From: Buddleja alternifolia
Lineage: Eukaryota; Streptophyta; Magnoliopsida; Lamiales; Scrophulariaceae
Assembly: GCA_019426215.1 (NCBI GenBank)
Contig: CM033402.1
Span: 18,481,104 to 18,545,103, forward strand
Length of the DNA: 64,000 nucleotides
Direction of reading: 5' to 3'
Made by a program: the position numbers and the translations under genes. Position 1 is the stretch's first letter; the number at the start of each line of letters is the position of its first letter. This document shows, in pieces, positions 34,322 to 45,744 of the stretch. A model generated the notes under the pieces. That model was given only the letters and a program-made list of their open reading frames with translations. It was not told the DNA's origin and did not search any database.

Positions 34322-35240
34322 TCACCACCTGTAAACCATTTCAAAGGTGAATTCCACAATGGTGACGAACACCCAAGAAGTATAGTTAACCAACAAGTTA
34401 ACCTTAACGACAAACATACGTTCCTTGTGTTTCATAGGAGGTTCTGGGCAATCATTTTTCCAATGTCCCCTCTTATGATAGTTAAAGCACTTCCCATTTG
34501 GGACCTTGGGCTTATCCACACCCCTTTGATTCCAGTTTCTTATTCTTCTTCTTTCCATTTCCTTTGCCTTTCTTAAAAGCAAGGGAGAAGGAAGTACTAG
34601 AAAGCAGTACCGATTAGCCTTCTTGATTGTTACCTCAGCGGTGCGCAACATACCCAACAACTCAAGAAGAGTAGTAACTAACTGGTTCATATTTAAGTTC
34701 ACTATGAACTGATCGTAGAAGGGAGAAGGAATTTAAGGAGCAAGTCGGGGTTAAGCGGCACCTCCATTTCATTGAGTTTGTTCACCAGAGCGCTCATTCT
34801 CAATACATGATCGGTGACTGATGTTAATTCAGTCATGTGAGCACAAATAGCTTGCGAGAGATAGCATACATCTCTCGATGTGTCTTAACACCATACAACT
34901 CTTCCAGAGCAAGGATAATCTCTGATGTGTATTCCATTTTTTCAGTTTGCTTTTGTAACTCATTAGTCATGGAGGCGAGTATGAGATAACGGATATAGAT
35001 GTTTTTCTTGTGTCACTTTTCATGCGCATCGTGAACGACTCTTGCAGTAGTCTGCTTAGGAGTGGGCTCGACAGCTTGTGTCAGCACATTATCAAGCCTG
35101 TCAGATTGCAAGACTATCTTAAGATTGCAGTGCCAGTCGGAGAAGTTCAGGCCAGTTAACTTTTTAGATTCAAGGATTACAAAGAGTGGAGTTTTAACCA
35201 TTCTGTCTGTATATTTGAGAAAAACGAAAAACATTAGCAT
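34322..35240 (-). pseudogene. gag: Gag remnant of B
   Basis: The N-terminal block is at 35013-35240 (KKLTGLNFSDWHCNLKIVL, typical of this copia gag family). The C-terminal zinc knuckle is at about 34470-34520 (CFNYHKRGHWKNDC), where the second Cys of CX2CX4HX4C is Tyr. The two parts are in different frames and the middle (34703-35012) is decayed. Only about 500 bp separate it from the integrase tail, so protease and the integrase core are deleted. Confidence 0.7.
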
Positions 35241-36855
35241 TCAGTCTTAATTACATCCACATGCAACTTGGTCTTTAATTGCACGTTTCTCCACTATTTT
35301 TTGAACTTCATCACCCCTTAGATGAAAAATGAGAAGATACCAATCTTCTAGTGGGTTTGAGCTTCAAATAACCCATCATATCCCACTACTCATGGACGAT
35401 TGATGGTAGTATGTGATGGGAAAGCCTACCCCATCCACTTCTGGTGGTTCTCAGGATATTTTTGCCTCACATTTCGTGCATGCCCCAAGAACATGAGCCC
35501 ATGCAGTACAACATGTCACGTCCGACCTATCAAATTGTCATGGTAAATCGAGTAGTCTAGATAGTCCCATAACTCATGGACAACATCTAAACGAAACTGG
35601 TTGTCATGTGTTCTTATGTATGAGTTCCAAGTCTTATAGAATGTCCAATTGTGAAATTAGTAGCTTGACGTCACACTCATCCCATGACTCATGGACGCTG
35701 GTGCGAAATCTAGCTATTCCATTTCACAGCTAATGATGGAAGGCCTGAATCTAATTGGAATAAACTAAATTCCCAATTAATTCATTAGAGGACTTAGGCG
35801 ACCATGCAACCAAGCACAACATAAACATAAGAATAAATAGCCATACATAAGCATGCTATAATAAAGCGATAAATGTGATCGTTGTCAAGCCACCTAAAAA
35901 CACCCCGAGACATCAAGGTGTAGACCAATCTAATCTAAGGACCCAGACCTTACACTAAGGTATTCACATCTCCCAAGATTGACTGTCTCCATCTTCGTCT
36001 TCGATTATATCAATACATAAAAAGGAAATCTTACCCTTTCATGTACATAAAAGAAAATATGGCATCCAGGATTTAAATTAAAAATGACTAGTCTAAGGCT
36101 CGACTCGAATCAACACATAGTCACATAATTCATGCTGGCATCATGCACTTAAAACCATAAATTTACCATCTTTAATTAAGAATAATCTAATTAAATTAAT
36201 GGATCAATTAATAATTTTCAAAAACAAAATTTTAGAAATTCCATGAAAAACCTTATGTTTCATAAATCCAAAAATTGCAAAAATTCCAAATTTACTTAAT
36301 TCGATACCAAAATATTAATTTTTCAAGAACTAAATAAAAAATAATATTTTTGAAACTTTGCAAAAAAGCCCAAAGCCCTTCATTGCAATTTTACAAACTT
36401 TGCAAAAATCCTAGGCCCAAATTGGGTTGGGCCGCCGCTTCCAACTCAGCAGCCCATTCTCAATTTGCTACCCCAGACTCACTCGCTGTCACCTATGACG
36501 CTATCTCCAACAATGCCACCTGCGACGGCGATGCGAACAATAGTTCACTATTCATGAGACTTGCGAACGACGAACTCACTGTTCGCTCGCCAAATGAACA
36601 CAGCCGCTGTCCGCTAACAACGGCGGTTCTGTGTATGCCTGCGACAGCGCATGAATTCCATTACAGGCTCAAGCCCTTTTGAACCCTCCAAACATGGGCA
36701 ACGTGTTATTCAAATCTTTGAACAAAAAATGCAGCCATCAATTTTCAAATTTAGAATAATTAATCGATCTAAAAATAAAATTAAAAAAACCACTAGTTCA
36801 TATGCGATAAAAACAAAAAATTAAAGCATATAAACACCTACAAACCCGAGCCATG
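35241..36855 (-). other. Leader of element B
   Basis: The sequence between gag and the primer site is non-coding on the element strand. 36420-36660 is GC-rich with an open plus-strand frame (36350-36682, 110 residues) of no recognisable family. It parallels the leader of A. Confidence 0.5.
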
Positions 36856-36856
36856 T

Positions 36857-36878
36857 CAAACCTTGGCTCTAATATCAC
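36857..36878 (-). promoter_or_regulatory. Primer binding site of B
   Basis: On the element strand, GTGATATTAGAGCCAAGG follows the LTR end CCCAACA. It corresponds to TGGTATCAGAGCC with substitutions. Confidence 0.65.
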
Positions 36879-38804
36879 TGTTGGGATGCAGTGGCTAATC
36901 CTTGGGATTGTGCATGCAGTAGAAACAAATAATTAAAATTTAACTATGCACAACCTCTAAATAGGGATTAGGTAGACATGGTACCACCGGATTTCCCGTG
37001 AAACATATGGGGTTTTCGCGAAAGTGGATCATTTGATGAACCAACACCAAATCTTGAACATCAACAATTTCTACTTTACGGGGAAAATTGTTTTGGTCCA
37101 ACCAATTCTCTTTGATGTTATTTTCTCTAACACTCCTACTTTGAAGAACATCTCGAATGGTAACCACACGTTAGGTTGTATCCTCGATCTTCTCTATTAG
37201 TGCTAGAGAAAAAAAATCGAACCTTTTGGCTTATAGAGAAAATGGTGGAATATTGTGTATAGGCTCTAATGCAGAGAGAGAGAGGAAGAAGAAAAGAACA
37301 TATAACCCTAATATTCAAGTTGTGATTACCTTAGTAATTAAATCTTTCAATATAATAATGTGTGTATATATATATATATATATATGTATTAGGTGCACCA
37401 CACGGCACACAAACATACTTACACGCCAAGTACGTGTTATGCTATATTATATTCTTCATTTCTCAATCTCTCTTCCTTAATTAATTAGATCATTCCATAT
37501 ATATTTAAGATGTTCCCATATATTCAAGATCTTTACAAATATTTAAGATCTATCCATATAATTAATTAGACGACTAGTTAATTAAATAGATCATACCACA
37601 TATCTAAGATTCCTTCTACATTAACTAATTAGACCACTAATTAACTAATTAGTCTTCTCCCAATTTAATATTTCAATATCAAATTATACAAATATTATTA
37701 ATTAAGACCACTAAATTAATTTATTTATTTTCTCAATTAATTATTTTATCCATTAATTCACAAAGAATTAATTCCACCAATAGGAACTACACTAAGTTAA
37801 GTGTGTGACCCCTTAAGGCTCATTAATAATCTAGCAACAGGTCCTATACCCAAAGGCTAGACAATCTCAATATTATCTTAATTAATTATTTAGCCAAACA
37901 ATTAATTAGGTCTTGAATTAATTTCACCATCTTAAGTCAAGACACCTATCGACACTACAAAAAAAATAAAAATACATTAATGACAAAATAGCAAGTGACA
38001 ATGTTAAAGTTGTCACTAATTGTAAATTTTTAGTGACAAGATTTTTTGTTTTGTCACAAGAATAGGTCTTACATGTTTAATAGTGAGAAGATTTGTATAG
38101 ATATTGTCAGTCTTAATACTTAGTGATAAGGAATTTATTGTCATTATTGACAATTAGTGACACACCATTAGTGATAACTTAGTGACCACAATTATAGTTG
38201 TTACTCTATTTGTGTTGTCACTATACATGTGTTACTAATTGTCAATAGTGACAACTTCAAAAAAAATTCTTTTTGCGACAAAACAAAAATTATTGTCACT
38301 CATTATATATATCTAGTGACAAGTTTAACATTGTCACTTCCAAATTTGTCACTAAGACTATTTTTTGTTGTAGTGCGACCATTGATTGATGTCTAGCAAC
38401 GTTGCCATGACTTTCTAGACATTAACAATGAACAACAAACCACTCTAGGTTATAATCTTTATGTGAGTCGAATCCATGAATCTTTTTCCTGTCTGTAGTC
38501 TAAGATTCGGCACACAGCTGAAACCTTAATAACTCAGAAACTATGACTTTGTTGGAACATTAATGATATGGTCTTCTAAGTAGGGACTCCACTACTTCAC
38601 TCTAGCAAGAGTAATATATAGATTATTCCCCTTACACAACATCATAAAAAATACCAAGCATCTAGCTGTAGATGGATCACACATCTAATGTCATTTGTTC
38701 TGCCATCCTACCAGACTACATCCAACATATGTCATTTGATGATTCTTCCAGAATTACGAATATATCAAAGTGTAGTGGATAGCACACATCCCAGTCATGA
38801 CACC
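36879..38804 (-). repeat. 5' LTR of B, interrupted by a MITE and truncated by C
   Basis: It aligns with 20686-22674 up to ATAGCACACATCC near 38790. It contains the CACTA MITE at 37953-38375 and stops at the left end of element C. The outermost ~500 bp of this LTR (its U3 start on the minus strand) is not found on the other side of C. Confidence 0.75.
37953..38375. mobile_element. CACTA-type MITE (423 bp) in the B LTR
   Basis: The ends CACTACAAAAAAAATA and TATTTTTTGTTGTAGTG are inverted CACTA termini. The TSD is CGA (37950-37952 and 38376-38378), confirmed by the uninterrupted 3' LTR of B. The interior repeats TAGTGACAA / TTGTCACTA many times on both strands. It is non-coding and depends on transposase in trans. 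Confidence 0.85.
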
Positions 38805-40337
38805 TGGTGGTCCCAAGTGGCATACGAAAGGGTCTAGAAGGGGGGGGGGGGTTGAATAGGCCCTGAAGTCTTTTTCGACTTCAAAAATTTCGTATCACTT
38901 TAAAGGTTTGAACACTTGGATAACTGAGCGCTTGGGTCAGACGCTTCAGGAAAGTTAACTTAGACTTAGTGATTTTAGCAGTTCACCAAAGTAGGGCAAC
39001 GCTTAGATCGCTTAATCAGGGTTAGCACAGCGGAAATGAGTTTTAGCGTTCTTTTAGTTAATTTAATCGCTTTGCACTTTAACTTGTCTCTTTCAAAGAT
39101 AGATGATGTAATATGAAAATAAGACAATAAAATATAAATGACACAAAATATGTAAGGTTCACTGGGTGGTGTAATCCCAGCTACGTCCTTCTTCTCCTTT
39201 TTCACTCGGAGGAATTTACTAGATTGATTTTCAAAGAATCACACAGAATCTTCTACAAGATAGTAAAGGGTGAAAATGATCTTGGGCTCCTTGATCATAC
39301 AGACATCAGCACCAATGAAGATCGTCTTCTTCAAGCTTCTCTCACTCAGAAATACTGCCTGAAAGGGTTCAACAACTTTTCTCACTCAGATGAAAGGTTG
39401 AGGTTTGTCACTAGGGTTTTGTTTGTTTTTGAAAAGATCAAACAACTTGGAATATCTTAGTTGGAATTTGGGTTTCTTTTTTGGAAGATGTTTGAGATAT
39501 TTGTGACTGTCTGGGATGTAGATAAGAAGCTTGAAAGATTTGGCTATGGAGTTTCTAAGCTTTTTCCCAGAAAATGTACGTAAAATTTTTGGCGATAATT
39601 TCTCTTCTCTTTTTCGTACGTATCTTGTGTATCTTGTATATCTTGTGTTTTTAGGGTTTGCTAGGGTAAGATATTTATAGGCAGTTTCTTGGGATCTGTC
39701 CGTTGGACACATGTAGGAGCGTGCCTTTCACGTAGCACGTGAGTTTGCCTAAAGTCTGACATTCCTGAAAATTCGCTGAAGCCGATTGGACGGGAGCAGC
39801 TGAAACTCTGAAATTTCTGACAGTCTGGTCAAAAGGTGGCTTGTCCACAAGTCACATTAGCTTATCACATTTAATGCTCTTATCAAGCATTTAATGTATT
39901 TTGAATTTAATTCCCGTTGGAAATAAATGCCCGTTGAATGATTGCATTTAAGTCCTTCATGACTAGAGGATTTATTTCAGGTGAATCTGACATAAGTCGC
40001 TTGAGATATTTGAGCGCTTGATTCATAAATCCTGAAATGAGGTCTTTTAGCATTTGACAGACGCTAAGAAGAAAATCTTTATCTCTGGTTGACTTCAGAC
40101 GCTGGTCTTCAACTTCTTCTCTAATAGACTCACTTAGAATTCTACTAGCGATTCAGTCACTAAGACTTAGTCTAAATTCTATAAAGATAAAAATTACAAG
40201 CCTAAAAAAATAAATTACGACTTTCAAACGCTTATACATCAATCTATGAAAAACGGAAACTTACATTGTATTTTTGGGGTCTAACATTAAATCCTATCTT
40301 GTCATCATCAAAACATCTAACATGAAATTTCCTAACA
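38805..40337 (-). repeat. 3' LTR of C (complete)
   Basis: The 1533-bp LTR runs on the minus strand from TGTTAGGAAATT to GGGACCACCA. It includes a G-rich run (about 38840-38851) shared with the other copy. Left flank bases ACACC (38800-38804) are a candidate TSD whose partner has been lost. Confidence 0.8.
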
Positions 40338-40351
40338 ATTTCCTCCTTTTT
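40338..40351 (-). promoter_or_regulatory. Polypurine tract of C
   Basis: On the element strand AAAAAGGAGGAAAT directly precedes the 3' LTR. Confidence 0.7.
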
Positions 40352-43238
40352 GATGATATCAAAACTTTTAACTCTTATAACTCTTTTATATTTTTAAGAG
40401 TTACTTTAAAAAAGAAAAGGCCCAAAGGAATATAAGTTAGCGTTTGAAAAGTTAGTAAATTTAGCTAAAGTTAGATTAGCTTCAACAAGATGTTTCAGCG
40501 TTAAAACATTCATTCATTGAAAGAATTAAAGCATACATGTTTTACACTGAAAGAATATCATTAAAGGAATCCAGTCATTTTTTCTGTCGCTTCGCTATTT
40601 CTTCGCCTTGTAGAACTTCTAACGCTCAGTCCTTCAAGAGTCGATCGATGTCAATCATCGTTGTATGTTGAATTTCATCATAATCATGCCTACGAAGTCT
40701 GGCGCTTTCATTTAGCTCTAACAACCTTTCCGTCCATTCCCTTGGTGGAATACCAAGTTCACGAATTAAATCATGATAGATATCTCATTGTCGATCATTT
40801 GACGGTCTCCAATTGTAGGTCGTTGTAGCGGTCTGGCATATGCAGGAAATCCCATACTTTCTAAGAACTCGGGGTCCAACTCTGGAAGCGCGTACTTTCC
40901 GAGATAATACCTTGGCTTTCTTTTCTTGGATAGCATTTTCTTAATGCTTACTAATTCTTCGAACATTGAACGCCACTGTCTATTATCTGTCTTGGAAATC
41001 GCTTTGGACTTTTCTTTATCTTCCCCCTTCTTGACATTATCAAGGGAGGTTTTGAGTTCAGCGACATCTCGGCACAAGAGTCTAACTTCTTCGACGAGAA
41101 GAGCAACTTGTTGAGCGACACTCTGAACGGCGGCATCGGATGAAGCGTGTCTTTCAGTATCGGCCGAAGCGCTCTGAGCTAAGTGACGGTTGAATTCAGA
41201 TGAGAGCTCAGTGATAAGAGGTGATATGCTCTTCATGATAGCAATAGTGCTTTTATTTGCAGCGTTTCCAATATCACGACTCCGCGTATCCGACACTATG
41301 CGGATATGTCTATCAGCATCCTCAAAGATCTTGGAGCAGGAACCCTCAATGTTGGTAAGCGAGTTCCGGACTGCCTGTCTGAAGTCTCTGGCTTCTGAAT
41401 CGCTCTCGAAATCTGAATCAGAAGAAGGACGCTCTGGGGACGGGAGAAGCCCGTAAGAACTTGAAACTGCAGCCTTACCTTTGGATTTATCTCTGATAAA
41501 AGGTTCTTCAGGCTCTTGGGCAATTTCAGCGTGCACTTCTTCAATCCCTTGATCCATGATAGGATCTGCAATCGCTGGGGGCTCGACTACCGAGGCACTA
41601 GAAGAATCTGGCAAAGAAGCCTCAGGATGTTGAGCGACTTCCGCAGTAGGAGCAATGTCTTCTTCTATAATTTGGATTGGGGGAGAAGGTTCTCTAATAC
41701 CAATGACCCAGAGGGGGCCTAGGGCTTCCAGCACATGCCTTGGACTGATCAGGCTAGATTACGGGATAAAGAATATAGCGTCTTCGCGCTCTTCGGTACT
41801 TAGTGCAAGTTGCACACCTTCCGATAAAGCAATCCTTGAAGTATAACAGTTGAAGAAGTCCAAAATCAAAGGAATGAGCGCTTGAGCTGCTTCTTGGTCC
41901 ACTGGCCTAATCAGCGAGATCATCTTGGCCACTTGAATATTTGATTCACTAAAGAGCACAGGATGAAGAGTATATCCTCTGAAATTGTAACATCCGGAAT
42001 AGTGATTGAAACTGATGTCCAACGCTTGGGCATTTTCAAACACTGCTCTCATTTCTCTGTGGAACTCAGCGAACTCAGGGTGTTCATTCGAAACATCCAC
42101 ATGAATCTGACTCTGGCCTAGAAGAAGTGGTCGTTTACTTGATGAAGCGTCTTCATTTAGGTCGATTGGTTGTCTATATCGTGGCAAAGCGCTAACATTC
42201 CATGCAATAATCTGACGCTGTTGAAGCAAAAAGGTTGCATAACCTCGGCGTCTGTACTCTATCCCGAATTTGAACAAAAAGGGACATCTGATCAGTTCTT
42301 CAATGGTGTAAAAGTGAAGAACAAATTCTTCAGCCCACCTGGCTGTATTCATCATTCAATGTTTTCCAAGTTTGTCCGCTTTCTTTTGCTCTTTATTAGT
42401 GGCAAGGAACTTCTCAAAACGTTCCGTCTCTTCATCATAGTCGTCAGCCCATAATATGGCTCGATATTCACGAGCCTCATCTTCTATCTACGAGTTGACC
42501 GGATTTGGGCGCTCCGCAACAAGCGGTCCTTTACCTTTCCATAACTTAAGTGGATTAGGAGAGAGAGCGTTCTGGGGAGACTTGACAACGGAGGGAGAGC
42601 CGAGTAGCCTATCTTGTTGAGATCTTCCTCATCTGGATTTTTGTTCCAATCACCCATGTGGGGGTTCTTGAAAACAATCTTGCTTTGGCGCAGAGGATAA
42701 AAGGACTAGTCCGAGTGACCGTTTGAATTGAAACGCTGAAGATCAAAGTCAGCTCTGTTGAAAACTGGATGACGAATATACTCAAAGCGTGATTGAAGAC
42801 GCTCCAAGTTATATAGTCCTAGATTGGCAATACGCTCGAAAATTTCAAACTTGTGAGAGTTGGACATATCAGGCCGATGGAGAGTTGTTTGAAATTGTAT
42901 TTCCAACTCGGTAAGCGTTTGAGTGTCTCGTTCTCTGGCGGCATAATAGAATTCAACATCTGGAGTATATCCACGCGGGAAGAAATCGATGACACGAGGA
43001 GGAGGTCCCGTTGGCGTGGGAACAATGGCAATCGCTTCTGTTGGGATGGGGGCCACTTCTATCGACCACTCAGCGTTTAAAGTCACTTCACTGGCTGATG
43101 ATGTTTCAGCATCAGGAAGGGCTTGAGATGCTTCCTTAGCGACATCCACAACAGTTGCCATATCCACATCTACTTCAACTGGAATCTCGGAGAGTGGAGG
43201 GCCATCAGCGATTGGTGCCTCTTGAGGTACATCTTGAG

Positions 43239-43320
43239 CTGATACATGTAAGCGATTGAGAAAAGCAAGCAAAATTTCCACTAAGTAGAAATTTAGAAAA
43301 GAAAAGACTAAATCGCTTAC
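43239..43320 (-). other. Putative spliceosomal intron 2 of the extra gene (82 bp)
   Basis: Donor CAGG/GTAAGC, acceptor TATCAG, U-rich interior. It is phase 1, and removal joins two open frames (modulo-3 frames 1 and 0) through a complete Ala codon. Reading through it gives a misleading hydrophobic segment. Confidence 0.6.
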
Positions 43321-43500
43321 CCTGAGGAATATCATCGACTATTTCAGTCGCTTGATTTGTTTCTTGGACAGGTTCCTCAGGCTCTGGGACTACTTCTTCT
43401 GGACCTAAGTCGAGAAAAGAAGTTATAGGATCAGCACGAATGGGAATATCTAATTCTTCAAGAGTGTAGAGAACATATTGAATATCTGCTTCACATTGCG

Positions 43501-43581
43501 CTGAAAGAGTTTTTATCCTAGCGTTAGAGACTTAGAAACTAACGAGGAGAGGATAGACTAATTTGCTTAGCAAATACTTAC
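43501..43581 (-). other. Putative spliceosomal intron 1 of the extra gene (81 bp)
   Basis: Donor AGG/GTAAGT, acceptor CTCTTTCAG. It is phase 1 and brings exon 1 into the open frame of exon 2. The last full codon of exon 1 is TAG, one base from CAG. Confidence 0.55.
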
Positions 43582-44973
43582 CCTAAACACTAGAAAGCTT
43601 CTCAGATTGAGTAGCGGCTTGAGGATCTGAGCTGATTTCGGGAACAGCGTCAGAGGGAGGAACGCTTACTGACTCTCTAAGCGCTGGTTTCGCTGAAGCG
43701 CTAGAGGATGCTGCGGGAGTAGAAAGAGGAGTACGTCTTCGTGCAAGCGGTACTTCTTCTTTTACTACTTCCTCTTCCTCGGGAACGGAAAAGATAAACG
43801 CTGGAGGAGGCGATGGAGATTTAGGAGAGGGAGAAGGAGAAGGAATCTTTTACTTCTTTTTGGGCTCCGGCTTCTTCTTCTTGGGTTCAGGCTTCTGTTT
43901 CTTTGCTGGCTTGGATGGCTCAGCGACTTTGAGAACTATCTTTCTCTTAGGTCGCTTGACCACCACTTCTTCTTCGGACGAAGAGGATGATGATGAAGAG
44001 GAAGACGCTTGATCTTCATCATCACTACGAACAACTCCTAAAGCACGAAGTCGCTCACGCTCTTCTTTTGGAACAGCTGCACCACCTATCTTCCTTGGCT
44101 TTTGCAGCTCACCGATCATTTTCTTTCTGTAGATGTCGCTGGAATCTTTTTGCCAAAAGATTTTGCATAACCGCAAGCGCTAAGAATATGACTTAACATA
44201 ATCCCATAAGGCTTGGGATTCACCGACTTGGCCATCGCTGCCTTGAAGCGATTAAAAACGTAGAGAGACCAATTTACCTTTAATTTGGTCAGAATGGCCA
44301 CCATCATTTTATATTGGATACTCGTGACTTTATCGAATGACCCTTTTCTGCATTCGATCATCTTTGAGCATATATCCCCGAGAATAACGTATTCGCCCTT
44401 CATATCGTTCTTCTTGAAGTTCGGCTCTTTGAGCACATTTTCTTTCTTGAACAATTCCCAGACTTTTGTAGCATCTCCGAGAGTGACGTGTTCCACCTCA
44501 GTGCCATCATTGGGTAGAACCAACAATGAAGAAATCAAGGAAGGGGTGAGAACAAAAGTCTCTTTAGCAAAAGGGAAGACGCAGGATATGGAATTTTCGT
44601 CTTCAGAAATCTGGGCATTGTTGAAAAAGTAGAGAGATTCGTCTTCAAAGTAGTTGAAAATAGTAGTGATCATATCTCTCAAACCAGATTCTTGAACGAG
44701 TGGAAGAACCGTTCGAAGAGGAAAGTTCTGGTTATCAAACAGGTAGTCCCAGTTAACCAGAAATCCGGCGTTAACCGTGATTGGTTTTTCAGCACGAGAA
44801 GTTTTTTCGGTAGCAGACTTGGATGATTTGGAAGATTTTGAAGCTTTGGGTGCCTTTGCTGAAAGTTTGAAAGCTTTTTGAGAGAGAGAAGTATTTGCCT
44901 TGAGAGAGATGAAGATTTTTACAGTAGAGAGAATTTGGGAAAGTGATAAAGTCTGTCTGTAAAACCTTGAAGG

Positions 44974-44983
44974 GTTTAAATAG
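44974..44983 (-). promoter_or_regulatory. TATA-like box before the extra gene of C
   Basis: CTATTTAAAC on the minus strand lies about 75 bases upstream of the inferred start codon. It is followed by a CT-rich leader (TTCTCTCTAC, ATCTCTCTC), the usual look of a plant gene promoter and 5' UTR rather than of a retroelement internal spacer. Confidence 0.45.
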
Positions 44984-45744
44984 AGGCAAAAAGTAACTTC
45001 TCAATGGCTATGATTTTGACACGTGGATAGTCAAAGAGTTTGAATTTTGAACGGATTCAAATCTGATACGTTTTAAGGAAAATATGGATGAAAAAAGTGC
45101 GGTAAAATAGTTTATCAGTTACCAAAAAGAGCGAAATTTTGGGATCCGCAGTTACCAAATTAATTGAAAAACGTTTGAAAAAATTTGAAATTTTCAGCGT
45201 GAAGTACACGCGCCTGATTGTACATTGAGACGTAATCAGACTCGTGCAGACCTGAATTATCACGGTTTTAGATAAAGGTCATTAACCATCAGTTTGATTT
45301 GATAGACACGCGTGATCAGTATCAAATTTAATCTTTTGTACTTATCCACACGTTTCTTTAACGATGAAAACTATGCATGATTTTTTTTCTTTTTAAAATA
45401 ATTTTCTTAGCGTTAACGTGGGAATCTCATTAACGCTTAAGACTTTTGGAGAACAAAATTTAATTTTGTAAAGTTTGAGATAAAGTCAATCGCTTGAATT
45501 TATAAATGACATTTTTATTTAGAGATGGACTTTGTCATGCATAAAGATAAGAGCTAGTGATCAGTGCATATATTTTTAAAGTCATTTTTTATCACAGTCG
45601 CTTATAAATTGTTATAAGTACAATTTTAAAGTTCCCCCTAAAATTGATGACTTATTTCAGATTTTTGTCAAAACGCTTTAGACATAAACATAAGGTGGAT
45701 TCCCCCTAAATGGCATGCCTATTAAGATATGATGCTTTTATGAT
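44984..45744 (-). other. Spacer between pol and the extra gene of C
   Basis: About 760 bp of AT-rich sequence has no coding resemblance. It would act as the upstream region of the extra gene. Confidence 0.5.

Larger units (their letters stand above)
20686..38804 (-). mobile_element. Ty1/copia element B, split by A, hit by a MITE and by C
   Basis: On the minus strand, B has a 5' LTR at 36879-38804 (its start lost at the C insertion), a primer site, a leader, gag and pol remnants (32168-35240), then a jump over element A to 22675-22718 (tail and PPT), and a 3' LTR at 20686-22674. The A insertion is proved by TSD CCATG on both sides. The protease and integrase core are not readable, so B also carries an internal deletion. 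Confidence 0.8.
40766..44901 (-). pseudogene. Extra 3' gene of C (env-like position), three exons, broken
   Basis: Function unknown. Its place after pol is that of the env-like ORF of Sireviruses; envelope function is not shown. Exon 1 (44901-43582) has a globular N-part (FLVNWDYLFD, then TTIFNYFEDESLYFF, ILSACGYAKSFG) and a Ser/Glu/Lys-rich linker. Exon 2 is 43500-43321. Exon 3 (43238-40766) carries an acidic Pro-rich part, a second globular part (ARWAEEFVLHFYT, FKFGIEYRRRGYA), and a Ser/Glu-rich stretch with a probable coiled coil near 41100. Both introns are GT-AG, phase 1, and keep the frame. A TATA-like box lies at 44974-44983. Expected length is about 1,350 residues. Breaks: AAG where the start ATG would be (44901), a frameshift near 44145, TAA at 43850-43852, TAG at 43583-43585, stops at 42706 and 41759, plus others near 42360-42640. 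Confidence 0.6.

Noticed and set aside
43239..43335. A hydrophobic N-terminus (FLNFYLVEILLAFL) that looks like a signal or membrane segment of an Env protein
   Set aside because: It is translated from the putative intron 43239-43320; the exon frames on both sides join without it.
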